Of a stretch of DNA of 64,000 nt, positions 47,622 to 60,033 are shown piece by piece (position 1 is the first letter of the stretch; each line of letters begins with the position of its first letter). Source of the stretch: Spirometra erinaceieuropaei (Eukaryota > Platyhelminthes > Cestoda > Diphyllobothriidea > Diphyllobothriidae). The position numbers and the translations under genes were made by a program. The DNA lies in assembly GCA_902702965.1 (NCBI GenBank), contig CACRXP010000164.1, positions 963,261-1,027,260 of the forward strand, given 5' to 3'. The notes below the pieces were generated by a model. The model saw only the letters and a list, made by a program, of their open reading frames with translations. It was not told where the DNA came from and did not search any database.

Positions 47622-48575
47622 CGGTGGGTTGGCTAACTCATGAAATGTCAGCTAAAATTCCGAAATGCGTTTTCGTTTCGAAAAGATTAACTAAGTAGGG
47701 TTGTAAAACTAATCAGTTTACAGTATAATTTTATAATAATTCAGTTACCTTAGGATTCCGGCTCTCGAAGGAACTTATTTCCGACTGTAAAAAATGACTA
47801 CGTAAGTAGCATGCATTTTTCTCGTTGACTGTCGATGCCTCTGAAAGTCCAGTTATATTTCATGGAAAACATACGTAAAAGATTCATTCTTTCGCTCGTT
47901 CGGTAGAAAATTATATCTTTTTCCAATTTTATCCTCGAAGGAAGGGCATAATTTTGTTTTCAAAATCTTTTCCAATTCCCGAATAATTTTGAACTTGCTA
48001 TGCCGTCAAACTTGCATTCAGGGTTTCCAAACTGCAAGTCATGTATTTTCCGCGTAGGGATAACCATATATTTCTCTACGGTAGTAAGAGGAGATCATAT
48101 GACGTTCATAAACTTTAGCATTGGATTTGATTCATATTGTTAACTTTACAAGCCACATTGGTAAATGCAGAGACATGACGTTTTATGAACGTCCATTTCA
48201 CTTTATTGAAAATGCTCATAATTAGAAACTTTTTAAACCCCGAATTATATCCCTTATTCGAGTACAAAATTGGAAGAAGACGTGATTTTCTACCGAATAA
48301 GCGAAAGAGTAAATATTTTTCTTATTTTTTCCATGAAATATAACTGGACTTTCAGAGGCATCGACAATCAAGAAGACAAATGCCTGCTACTTACGTAGTC
48401 ATTTTTACAGAGTATAGTTTTGCATGCAGCCGGAAAGAAGTTCGTTTGAAAGCCGGATTATTATAGAATTATACTGCAAACTGATTGGTTTTACAACCCT
48501 AATTAATTAATCTTTTCGAAACGAAAACGCATTTCGGAATTATAGTTGACATTAAATGATTTAGGCCACCTACTG
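47622..48575. mobile_element. Tc1/mariner-type MITE, subfamily A, 954 bp
   Basis: The left flank is TA (47620-47621) and the start is CGGTGGGTTGGCTAACTCAT. The end is the inverted form finishing GGCCACCTACTG, followed by CA (a mutated TA). Long TIRs with the GTTTCGAAAAGATTA block and TAGGGTTGTAAAACTAATC. The core resembles that of the 2433 copy (single, not duplicated). Confidence 0.82.
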
Positions 48576-48759
48576 CAGGTCACGCAATGTAGATACGATT
48601 AAAGGCTGACCGGATTTCAATAATGAAATTAATCTCAAACTAGAGCAAATGCAGTTTTGGAAGATGGATTTTAATATTGAGACGAAAGGGGATAACACGT
48701 AAATTCATTCATTTTACCATTTTGAAGACTTCGGTCGTGCAAGCGGGTAGTGACAGGAC
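48576..48759. other. Spacer between MITE and LINE relic
   Basis: Nothing recognised. Confidence 0.4.
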
Positions 48760-49872
48760 AGGTTTGCTGACAACGATGATGAGATCTGCAAGCTGCTCTC
48801 AGAGAAAGGCAGCCCACATTCGACCTACCAATAACAGCAGCGACGCCCTGATAGAGTGGTATTCTTTAGATTTCGTTGTCTACTGAAAGAGTCTAAGGCT
48901 GAGGCAGGATTAACCAACTCGCAAAACCGAAGAAATTCAAAGGTATGCAGTGAGGTGAAGGATTTATGCACGATCATAAAATTAATCTACAGTATCCAAG
49001 CCAAGGTGGACATGACATTCCTCAGCCAGAGTGGGGGAAACTTACTGTCGGAAAATTGGAAGATCCTGGAACGCCGGATCTAGCACCTTAAAGGTGTTCT
49101 CAATCATCTGCCCACAGCCCTCAAAGAAGCCATGACCAAAGTTCCTGAAATGGAGGCCAATGATATCCGTTATCATCCAGTTTCTTTCCAAGAGACAAGC
49201 ACGACAATAAAACAACTGTCCCATAGGAAAACTCGAAGCACTCGTACAGTCTCAGTCACAAATTAATAATTCGGTGGTCTACTTCACAGGGAAAGGCTAT
49301 GCAGGGCTTCGTGGTTACTACCACGGAGAAAACAACAACTCTGTATTAACCACGCATGCATCTCTGTCGCCAACACTGCAGGTAACGCCTTCACTCGAGT
49401 CTTTATCTACCAGGTGAATACGCATCTGAATCAGAGGCTTCTCCATAAAGTAATTTGAACAGTACAAGCACCCTAAGACGACGTTTCTGATCTCTGTGAC
49501 CCGTTGACTGCAAAAGAGTGTCTGGAAATCTGCAGCAGACCACAAAACACATTTGTAGACTTGGCGAAAGTTTTTAGAACGGTGTCCTGAGATGGAATCC
49601 GGAAAACTACGTAGAAAATCGGATGCCCAAGACAGTTCTTGAAGTAGTCGGTCAATTTAACACGGGGTGATTGAGTACATCTGCGAAAACGAAGGAGATG
49701 AAGCCTAACTGTGTACTCGCTTCCACACTACTAACCCTCATGTCCCCCGCCATACTGATCGGCGGGAGGCCGTATTCAAGCATGGACTGCCGAACTGCTG
49801 GACCACTGCCCAGTATGTGGCATACGAAGGCGACTATCCTAGTTCTCAACTGAAGCTTTGACCAGGTCATGT
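48760..49872 (+). pseudogene. RTE-like LINE reverse transcriptase relic
   Basis: Read across frames on the plus strand it follows the linker and RT of RTE-type LINEs. The fragments in order are: DDNDEICKLLSEKGSPH; IKLIYSIQAKVDMTFLSQSG then LLSENWKILERR (the ..LL.EK..IL.RW.EHF segment); HLKGVLNHLPTALKEAM; VNTAGNAFTRVFI-like (the GISLLNIAGK.F.R.L block); TFVDLAKVFRTVS (family F.DL.KAFD.V); and VLASTLLTLMSPAILI (family VLAP.LF.L.F..ML). The catalytic FADD block is not seen. Stops and frameshifts occur throughout. The EN domain is missing. The fragment appears 5' and 3' truncated. Confidence 0.75.
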
Positions 49873-52800
49873 GCGGCACGAGCATGTGGCTGCTCAGCCC
49901 TCTTACTCACTGCACCCATGCCAAAGTGGGCAATTGGAAATTTGTCCTACCTTGACAGTTCGTTAACTGATGTGGGTACAGAGAATGAGGTGGGTCCAAC
50001 ATAAGTCCGCTATGCTTCGAAAAAAACTCAGTCACAAGTTGTTAATAAAAAACTCACATTGTGGAGTAATGGTAAAGTTCGTCCCTTGTGACGCTGAATC
50101 TCTTGAGCGAACTCCGTGGAAAAGACCGCTTCTGTAGTTTAGAGTTCACATAAACTATCGATTCAAGTGCAATATTCCAGGATTTTGCTTTTATTGCACC
50201 AACTTAGAAGGTGTTTCGATGCCAACTGACAGTTTGTGTGTATTTGTAACCTAGCCGGAGCTCGAAATTTCATCACGTAAAAAGGCTTCAATAACGTGGA
50301 ACAAAAGGGTTTCACATCATTGGCGGTGCTTCCATCGACTGACTCACGTGTCCTGTTCGCTCCATTGCGTTTCAAGATCCAACCTAGAGCCTTAAGTGGC
50401 AAAAACAATGTGGCCCGAAATGCGGGTTGAAAAAATACCAAAAAAGAAAGTAGGGGTTGTGATGGTCATTTTTGATTTACTGGCCGTCGTCAGTCTTAGC
50501 CTGGTTGAACGTACTTCCCACTAAAATTGATGTTCCCGATTGTAATAGGCTATACAGTGGGTCCCTGAATCTGTGGTGGAGCATTAAAAGTAGTTTTCAA
50601 TCACCAAAGAATTCGGATTTTACGTAATCCAAACCTGAGATTGGGTACGGTTGGCTGGCGACGTCTAATAAGCCAGTCCACAAAAATCCCCCTGAAACCA
50701 GGCCAGAACCAGTAAAACCTTAGCCAGATACCATTGACCTTTTCAACAATTCAGCTCAGAAGAACATCTGGCTTGCATACGCGTGCTTTCGATAAATTCT
50801 TTTCGGGCTTGGGAACGAGGAACAAACTGAAACGTGTGAGCGATAAGAGCAATCGATATAGATTCGTCTTTTCACTCGGTTCTGTTCAGTTTTACTAAGT
50901 GGAAAATGGACGAACACCTTTGAACTTTCTATCGGTCATAAAATGCTTAATCAAAAGCATTGATTAGTAAGGAAAGTTGGAAAAGAGATTATTTACGTAA
51001 TTGCGCGCGAAAAACGAGCATTTGTCAGCTGGCTAAAAGAGTAAACACAAACGTCTACGCATATATTGTAAGTAGTATAAGTATGTATAAGTTCGGTGAG
51101 CGGTTGCGCGCGTATGTGGATGGCAGGTGAGGATGGAACGCTACACACTCTTGCTTGTCATCATCATGGAGGAAGAACGCTAAACTTCTCTGCGTCGTTC
51201 CAATCTCTGTATATGTACCGCCGTAGAGAGAAGCTTGGTGCACCTCGAGTTTTCATTTAAATGGATCTACACAATAGGAGAGGACAGCATCAGTGGACAG
51301 GACCTTCCACGCTGCAACCACATTGTTACTAAAGAAGAACTCGAAAAAGAGCTCCAAGGCACAACGGAATGAGTGATTTGCGTAACACGATCGGTGAACG
51401 CTCCTCTACCATAGAAGAACTTTCATACATTGATGCTGGATTTACCTGTGCCTAGTTTCAGGTGATGGTCAAGCAAAGTTGGCGTGCTTGCCTGAGTGAA
51501 AAGACACTGGCAACAAATCAGCAGTCCAGGCCATTCAAATTCGAAAGGTTAGTTGTCACATTTGTAAACAGTAACCCGAAAGGCCTTTTTACGATATCAT
51601 ACTTCAACAGTTGTACTTATATCCGTAGGCTTACCTCCTATAGAAGTTTTCTGTTAAGAGAACTAGCATGTCGGTTCAAAATCTAGAACACTGGAGCATG
51701 ACTGATGCGCCCTCCTAGAGAAGGGTGAAACAACTTCCACTCCATTTACATCATTCCCGCAGCTTCACTAGTGTGGAAGTATTCTTGTGTGATCCTTTTT
51801 CGGCATTTCGTCTGATCTTACTTAAGAGGAAACCGCTGATTGAAATTGCGGTCATTGTTTCAGTTTCACAAGCTGATTACCCTGCGCACGACGAATGTGA
51901 ATAAATAAAGCGACAATTCATCATTTGGTCCCTTCTGCCTAGCTGATCTAATGGCTGTAGCACAGAAGTCACAATTTGTCGCAATACGAAGTGCTTGAGT
52001 GTCTGAAAACAACATGCCAAGTGACTCTTCCTACGGTTTTATGTCTATCTGGGCCCTGCGTCTGCAGCACTTGCATGCAAACCGACGAAAAGAAATAAGG
52101 AAGCTTGCGTGAGCATCTTAATCGTCCTTACCGAATTTGTCTGCCACTGATCACACCCCACTCCAATCATATTCATACTCTCGCCTCCCGCCACCCTCAT
52201 TTTACTGGGAACTGCGAGAATTGAGATGTGATAAGGACCGCTAGTATATCAGAAATGAATGAACAGGAAGTGCGGTAAGCACACTGGTAAACAAGGAGTT
52301 TCTAAATATTGCGTGCCTTGTCTAATTGTTCGAAAAGCTCTACCCTGACCGGAAATTGCTCCTGATCATTCAGACCATTAAAAATATCTAGAGCTGTCGT
52401 TCAAAAACGTCTGCAAGCCCTATAGTCTTCCCTGTCGTTTAAAAATCGCAAATTTCGCCATGATTCGGAAATTAAGAATTTGGATACTGATAATTGCTGG
52501 GTTGGCCGTGGATGTCTTCCGAGCAGATGATAAAGGACGGAGTTAAGTTCCACCTATGGTATCTTGTCAATCGTAAGTGCTTTACCACTTCGTTTGAGCT
52601 CTGAATTTGACATGGGAAGTAGGCAGAATGGAAAGTATAGATAGCTGCGGCATGCAGCCCAGGGATGCACTTTCGCCTCATGTGAAACGGTACGCCTACA
52701 GGCAGCTGTGCATTCAGTAACACTGAGCTGCTCTGCTCACCTCCAAAAAGGAATACACACGAATTCCTCAACAAGCCCTGCCGATCGTTTCGCCTGAACC

Positions 52801-53708
52801 GTTACTCCACCGCGGATTCAGCTCTTGGTAGACAACCACAAATTATAAAGGACCTGGGACTCGCATTTTTGCTTCTATTTGTGAACTACACACTGATTTT
52901 ATGTCCTCGTCGTGCATTGATGGTGATTTCGAATCTCCTCCCTGACGCAGTGATCTTGAGTAAATTTGAAACCCAATGTGACACTGAACTCGTGTCATTT
53001 GGCAGCATCTTGCGCCCAAATGCATTACTGTGTCTTTTTTGTTGACTTCATGAGTACCTGGTGGATGCATACAAAATGCGTTAGACATTACATCGGATAT
53101 GAAAGATAGCGCGTTTCTGATTAGGAATTCATACACCCAAAATGAAAGGCAGATCGGTCCTGGAAAAAGTACCTCTTGTTCGTTCCATCGTTAATCATGA
53201 CCTGAGTGGGGGCAGTGAGCAATCCTCTGCTTTCAACTATTGCAGTTTGCCTTCGTCTAATTCACCACGCTTTATCGTTTTAATGGTTACCATTTATTCC
53301 CCCTCGATCTTCTCGACTGTTCCACAATTTTTTTAGTTTAGTTTTCCAGAATATAACTGGCTGATGACTGAAAAATTTCAAGATGTAAATTTCAGTTTTC
53401 CTTAACTCCATCACTGACACTTCCTGGGCACCGAAGGATTCCTCGGACACTTTTTTCGGGTTCGAATTCGGCCACCTTCCCCCCTTTGTAGTTAATAATA
53501 TTGGCAGTCATCATCCTCTCTCTGCAACACCAGTTTATAGTTATAGCCTCCAAAGGAGACCTGTTCTCTACAGACGGATTTGGGAACAAAAATCGTCTTT
53601 AACCCGCTCTACATTTAGCACTTCCAGAGCAGTGGGGTATTCTTTTAGAAATGCATATTTGCGTTGTTGGTACGTTTTTCTGTGAACCTTGATATGGGTA
53701 TGGGTAGA
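49873..53708. other. Unassigned sequence, SINE tail fragment at 50625
   Basis: GGTTGGCTGGCGACGTCTAA then TAAGCCAG at about 50650-50680 matches the SINE tail at 10290. The rest (open frames up to 100 codons, for example minus strand 52472-52774 and 52843-53136) gives no recognised gene. Confidence 0.4.
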
Positions 53709-53880
53709 TTCAGATGTGGGCATAATCCTATTTCGTAGCCGTTTAGGGTTAGAGCTAAGAGGTGGGGGTTAATGCTAGGGATTAACGTTAAACGCCTTAT
53801 TACCACCAATCGTGTATGGCAGGCAGCTGTGGGTTGTTTACTGCAGGCACGGCTACGAAATAAGATCCGGCCAGATGTGA
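53709..53880. mobile_element. Short MITE with ATTTCGTAGCCGT ends, 172 bp
   Basis: The left end is CAGATGTGGGCATAATCCTA then TTTCGTAGCCG. The right end is CACGGCTACGAAATAAGATC then CGGCCAGATGTG. The inverted block ATTTCGTAGCCGT is exact. The interior has TTTAGGGTTAGAGC and GGGGGTTAATGCTAGGG variants. Non-coding; the class is unknown. Confidence 0.65.
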
Positions 53881-54719
53881 TGTTTTTCGCGGACCGGTTG
53901 TCCTTCACTGCATTCGTAGTTTGTGTTACTTTTAGATATTGCTTGAGAACACGCGGTCGGTGAATCGTTCTTATTGACAGTACTCAGCGTGCCTAGTTCA
54001 ACGAATCTCTCTACCTTCTTTTCATGAACTCAGTTTTGGATCTTTGTGTTCTAATAGAACGTTGCATTAAGCCGTGTGCTCATGAAAGCGGGCCTTGTGG
54101 CCGTTAGCAACAAAATATTGAAAGGCCATCTTACAGAAGGACATGAACTAAGATATATAGGTTGCTGGAAAAAAACATGCTGACGAGAAGTGTTGTCTGC
54201 ATCCTGAACAGTATCGCTTTTCTAGTTTTCTTCTTTATGCATGTGGGACAGGGGTGTCCCTTTAGCGGACTGTGCTAGGCTGGCGAAATTATGTGGTTCG
54301 CAACTCCGCGACCGACGCCTCAAAATCAAGGTCTAAGCAGCGGGAAACGTCTCGCGGAATGAATGAACTATTCACCGAGAATTTGTCATGAAACTCAACT
54401 ATGCATGTTTTCTACGTTCTTGTAAACATATCCTTATTTTAGACTGTTAAACGGCATCTGGTTTGTTACAATTCAATGTTTCTTGGTCCGTATTTTTAGG
54501 GCCAGTGTAATTTGGTATTCAAGGACTAATAAACTTCACCTAAGTCAACAGGTATTTAAGCGGAAGACAAATTACTCCATGCGTGCACATGCGTCCTGCC
54601 TTTGCTAGCATATTTTTGATGAGTTTGAACAAAGTGGACGTGATTAAAACCTTGCCAGACGCCTCATATGCTCCTTTTTCTGCCTTTGCAGCTCTGCAAT
54701 GCCAATGGAACATGGTGCA
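53881..54719. other. Unassigned sequence
   Basis: No gene or repeat was recognised. Confidence 0.4.
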
Positions 54720-55700
54720 CAGTAGATGGGCTAACTCATAAAATGTTAACCTTAATTCTGAAATGCGATTTTGTTTCGAAAAGATTACTCAAGGTTTTGA
54801 AATTAATCACCTCGCAGCATGATTATGCAATAATTTAGCTATCTCAAGATGCCGGCTTTCGAATGAACTTCTTTTCGGCCACATGCAAAAACCACACCCT
54901 GTAAAAAAATGACTGCTTAGATAGCACGAATTTTTCTCATTGATTTTCGATGCCCTCAAAAATGCAATTATATATCATGGAAAACATGCATAAAATATCC
55001 ATTCTTTTATTCATTTGGTTGATGAGTACGTTTTCTTTCAATTTTATACTTGAAAGAAGGCATAATTTGGTTCCAAAAAGTTATTAAGTGGGAGATTTTT
55101 TAAAACCTTGAAATGTCCATTCAGAAAACATCGTGTCTCTGCATTTATCAATGTTACTTGTAAATTTTACAGCATTTCCCAAATCTACTGCGAAATTTCA
55201 TCAACCCCATATGGTTTTCTCTTAATACTGTAGAGAAATGTATGGTTTCCCGTACGCGGAAAATATATGGCTTGTAGTTTAAAAAAACCTGAATACAAGT
55301 TTAACGGCGGTCGGTCTCAAAATTATTCGAAAATTAGAAAAGTTTATGGAAACTGAATTATACCCTTCCTACGAGCTTCAAATTGGAAAAAGACGTTATT
55401 TTCTACCGACCGACTAAAAAATGAATATTTTATGCATGTTTTCCATTAGGTATAATTGCATTCTTAAGGGGCATCGATAACCAATGGGAATAATTCGTGC
55501 CACTTAAGTAGTAATTTTTTTACAGAGTGTGGCTTTTACATGCAGGCGGAGAGAAGTTCGTTCGGAAGTCCGTATCTCGTAGTAACCGTAGAATTGTGCT
55601 GTATGACGATCAATTTTAAAACCCTACCTCAGAAATCTTTTCAAAACGAGATCGCTTTTCGGAATTTCGGTCATTATTTGATCAGTTTGTTCACCCACTG
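54720..55700. mobile_element. Tc1/mariner-type MITE, subfamily A, 981 bp
   Basis: The left end is CAGTAGATGGGCTAACTCAT and the right end finishes TTCACCCACTG, followed by TA at 55701; the left flank CA is a mutated TA. TIRs are diverged over about 300 bp, with the GTTTCGAAAAGATTA block near the left end. Non-coding. Confidence 0.82.
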
Positions 55701-55702
55701 TA

Positions 55703-58700
55703 CGTGGGATGAAAGAGTGATGTAGACTTGTCGGAAATCCGAAGCATTATAAACAGGTTCACGTGCAATTCACCACTGCACCCCCTAGTACTGTGGTGGA
55801 TCTCATCCCTTACGAAAGATGAACTATTAGGAATGGTGTTGGTGGTTCCGTAATGCCTATGTTTGAATCAGGGCGGAAGTCTCTAATCCAATCATGACCG
55901 ATTTTGGACCGTAAATAGCTGATATACTTGAGTCACAACAAATTAACGAATGGAGAAGAGTTCACCTTTCGCTAACTTGTTTTGCCGCGCTCACGATCAT
56001 TCCGAGGCAGACGGGTTGGAGCGTGGAGATGAGCCACCATCAAGCCTCTTTGTTGACATTTGACATCAGTGGTTCATCTAAGCGAAAATTCAACTTTACT
56101 CTCAATTTGTTTTGACTCGCCCTCCCTTCTGTAAATTGTGATTATGTATTGGCTAAAAGTCGCGATAATGAATTATCTCAAGTTGCAAATTCCACGCTTT
56201 GTCCTCATGCCTCTGGGACAGAGTTTTGTTAGGGTTTTCGATAAAAATTTTAGCTTTTCCAAAATGAAAACGATGTTTTCTGTTTCCAAACTTCACCGAG
56301 GGTGATATTTGGCCTTCCGATTGCCCTTTGAGCGAAATAATATGTATCTACGAAAACAAATGCTGATGGTAAGATTCATTTGCAAAGGAGGTATTTAAGC
56401 AGTATAGTAGACGAAGATGCGCTTTGTCCAGACTAAAAAACCTCTCTGCAGGGTCTGTTTTCTGCTTAAACTTCCAGACTGTCGAGTAACAGGTGTCGCG
56501 AATCGGTTTTTGGAGTAGGTGGTTAAGTGTCACTGGTAGTGGAGCATCTGTGAGCCGGTTCCATCGTCAGCGCCAAAGGTCCAAATGGTGGCTCCTGGGC
56601 TTGTTGGTTGATCCTAAACAAAACAGTAAAACTTTGTTGTACCGAACAGCTGAACGGTGTCTACGTGTAATGAGAAGTCTGTAAATTATCCTAAGTTCTT
56701 CAGGAAGGTTTTATGAGTTCTAAAGATATTAGTGTCAGTCTTTTGTGTCTAAAAATTATTGAAATACGACCACAAGATAGGCAGAAAGTGCATAGGGTGC
56801 CTCGGGGTTCACAGCGTTCCCCTATGGGTCTGGTCTGGGGCATTTGTGACCCGTCGATTCTATAAGAAGTCCTATAAAAATGACACACGATTTTGTGACT
56901 GACCCATATGATTAAAGAAAAACGTTCAATCACTACAATATGAGGACTTAAGAGAGTAACTCTCACGTAGGCTACAGTTCTCTCATGTGAAATTCCGTAA
57001 TTATAAGCAAGAGCGTAAACAAAGACAGTAGATATAACACAACGCCGATCTTATATATGCAGGTGTTTTTTGTAATTTTCAGCTAATCACGTGTTGGTGC
57101 CCAGGTATTGGCGACCTGTCTCATACTGGCAGTGGGTATATAGATATGTTTGAATCCTTTTCCTGTTGGGACAGCTATGAACGAGGCAGAAATGGCAAAA
57201 GTAAGACTGCTTAATGCCGTCATCAAATGCCGGGAACTCTTATTCAACAGCAGACGTCCTTCAGCATCTTTCCATTCTGCGGAGCTGTTGTTTAATAAAG
57301 CTACAATATGTACATTACGATGGGCGAGAGGCAACCTGAGGAGTGGTTGATCTTATCATCAAAGACTGTCTGAATGCATGGAAAAATTCCACTGCATAAA
57401 AATATGCGGATGAGGCTTTTGCCGCCGTACATTATCGGATATGCGGCGAATACGGAGAATAAATTGCACATAAAGATATGTCCATGACTGAAAATAAGCC
57501 AGAAACAAACGTTACTTGTATTTAGACGAAGTTACGACTTAATTCACGACCACGTTTTTATTAAAACCCCGATGAGTGGATGTTACTTGAATTTCATAAA
57601 TTTTGCTCATATTGAGAAACGATCAGTCCAATGGCCGTATAATAGCATTACTAAAATATATTTTGCTAACAGGACGGACGAGATAAATCCCCCCAGTTAC
57701 AGCCTGCGGAATAACCGTTACCCGGAGAAATTCAGTGAAAATTCTGGTCAGTAATTGAAATGCAAAACTAACTAAACATGTAAGTAGTAATAAGGCGATG
57801 AGCACTTTCACTCAATGAATGAGCAATACCTTCCAAAATCTGACAAAGGGAGGCTCCTTGACGTGGACTAGCACGTATACACTGCAACTAACTTTGGATT
57901 CTTCAGTGTTACAAAGGCCATCAAAGTGGCATTTAGTAGACCCCTTCATTTGTTTGTTTGTCATGTGTACCCCACCCAATTTTGCTGAAGTCCTACATGC
58001 CTCCCATGCAGTTTTCGGTTCATCGTGCAGTATTTATTCCCAACCATCCATGTGTTAAAGTCCTGACTACGCGAAGAGCATTCGCAGTTAAATCAGATGG
58101 CCCGAAATTTGATGAAGACATCAAGTGTTCCGTACATCAAAGTCTTCATCTTGTTTGCATCCGAACCCAGTTGGCCGTAAATTCATTTTCGTCACAAATG
58201 GCAAGCAGCGTCTAAACTGGCTTTTATTTTGTTTTGCGAACCGTAGGTCAAATTGGATTCTGAAAGATCAAATTTGACAAGACATCTTCAGCACCGATAT
58301 AAATTTATTTCCGTTTAAACACTTTCCGAATTCAAGAGCAGATTATTTTCCCACATGGCATTTGCCCTTGCGACAATCTGGTGGTGCATATGAACTGGGC
58401 AAGATACCAACAGACCACCTGGACCTACAGTGCTTGCTTTTTTTCCTGAAACGCTCCATCGCTTTCCGTGAGAGTCAGCATTTTAGCGTAATTTTTGTTC
58501 ACCAATGTCGCGGAAGTTTGAGCATAGCAGACGGCCACTGACAGCCTTCTCCGCTGAACCCTCGAACTTACGCGTACCGTTCGCCTCGTCAATGTACTTT
58601 ATAACCATTCCTGACCACCTAGGACCTCGTAATTCGACAGTCCTGACGATCACCCATGTTCAAATCAGCACTGATGCATACGTGCTTACAGCCGGTCGCA

Positions 58701-58781
58701 GCCTCCAAGCCTCCAAGAGCACTGGGACAGAGGATTCTGGACTTGACTCATATACATCTAGTTGAGTAGCATGTTTCATAA
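55703..58781. other. Unassigned sequence
   Basis: Several 60-88 codon frames on both strands (56700-56966 minus, 57150-57350 plus, 57958-58215 plus, 58505-58765 plus) have no recognised domain. No repeat family was identified. Confidence 0.4.
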
Positions 58782-59275
58782 AGGGGTTATTTTAAACATG
58801 ATCTCAGCAGCTTTCGTCCGGTTGTCCTAGATAGCAACTCTGGATTTTGTAAGAACTAAACCCGTCTTTCTGATGTCTCCCCAAGTACCAGGGTCACCGA
58901 CGTGGGAAATGCGGGCTGCGCATAGCTTGAGGACAAAGTTCTCCTCGTCGCTATACATAAAGGTCAGATACGGTTATGTAGCCGCACCTGAGGTAAGCCA
59001 ACCCCAGCCACCTGTAAGACGGGAACGGTTGTAATAAGGGGTTTTTACAGGTGGGGCTGGGGAACGCACAAGCGACGAAGTTAATTAGACGAATACAAAA
59101 TAAAAGCTATCGGGAATACGCGGTTGTACTTTGGGTGGTTGGGAAGTAGTTGCCCTAACCCCTAACTCTAACCCTTAACTCTGGCCCTTAACACTAACCC
59201 CATCAACACTATGTCCATCATGAGGGGTCGAATAACCACATATTACGTGCAGAACTACTGTCCCGTTCTAAAACA
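58782..59275 (+). repeat. Repeat copy 1, split by a MITE
   Basis: 58782-58957 matches 60937-61107, and 59247-59275 matches 61107-61130. Both copies share GAGGACAAAGTTCTC then TCGTCGCTAT, and GCAGAACTA. In copy 1 the MITE at about 58965-59241 separates these two parts, while in copy 2 they are contiguous. Its type is unknown. Confidence 0.65.
58965..59241 (-). mobile_element. MITE (TIR AGATGTGGTTAT), copy 3, reverse orientation
   Basis: The ends are CAGATACGGTTATGTAGCCG and GGTCGAATAACCACAT. The interior, inverted relative to 4631 and 32760, carries AGCCACCTGTAAGACGGGAA, TACAGGTGGGGCTGGGG and then a CCCTAACCCCTAACTCTAAC run (59150-59200). About 277 bp. It lies inside repeat copy 1, so it is a clear insertion. 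Confidence 0.68.
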
Positions 59276-59495
59276 CAGGTGTCATCGTTTTGATGAATTG
59301 AGTGAGCATGAGATACGTGAGCATGCGCAGATACATATGCTTATTAGCTTCGTTTAGTACCGTTCTGATGAGAGTCAAGGATGAAGATCTCCCACAACGA
59401 CTCAGGATTGGTTTGTGTGATTTGAATGTGGCCAGGGTCGTTTATCACCTGTAAACAGGGGTCACTTCTCAAACACAAATCACAATACCTCGTAC

Positions 59496-60033
59496 CTATT
59501 CTTCGTCTCTTCTCCTTCCCCTTCATTCTCCGGACAGAGACATGGTATTGTTTGGGACATTGGGCCCCCTCCCGCCTGTCCCACGGCTCCCATGATCGCT
59601 GCAGTCATCAGATAGCACCACCATTTTGCTCTACCGTTCGGAAATACGGTTTCGTGAGGACGTAGATAGTGGTTCAGGGCTGGAGGAACAGGTTCGAACT
59701 GTTGTGTACTCCTGGGTTCGTCCTTGTTACTCGTCTGTGTGTTTGATGTTGATTGTTGAATCTGCGCAGGCGAGATGCCCGCAGAAGTCGGTGTGAAGGA
59801 AGATGGCGTCTTTGAGATCACTTCCGTAATCCCCGACTGCATCAAGCCTCCTACCGAGCCGGACAGCTCTGCCGATCGCGGTTGGTCGTATTCACTGTTA
59901 TCGCATCCACAGGCAGTATCCAGATCTCGTGGATGTGAACACTTCGTGATACCGAGACAATCCGGATCTCCCCTCTTGTGGTGTTTTGGAGGATCTAAGT
60001 GACAGTTATGATCGGCTGAAATGTGTTCGTCTA
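59496..60033 (-). CDS. Candidate exon of an unknown gene, Ser/Thr/Pro/Gln-rich, Cys-containing
   Basis: A minus-strand frame is open from about 60121 to 59480. The upstream 85 bases are pyrimidine-rich and end CCATATTGTAG at 60034, a fair acceptor; a later site, ACATTTCAG, is an alternative. AATAG|GTACGAGG at 59496 is a fair donor. The predicted product has a Cys/His-containing start (ADHNCHLDPPKHHKRGD and DTACGCDN), a long Ser/Thr/Pro/Gln segment, then a short hydrophobic patch (WWCYLMTAAIMGAVG) and an acidic end. No family is recognised. It could be a chance frame; composition and splice sites are the only support. Confidence 0.3.
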
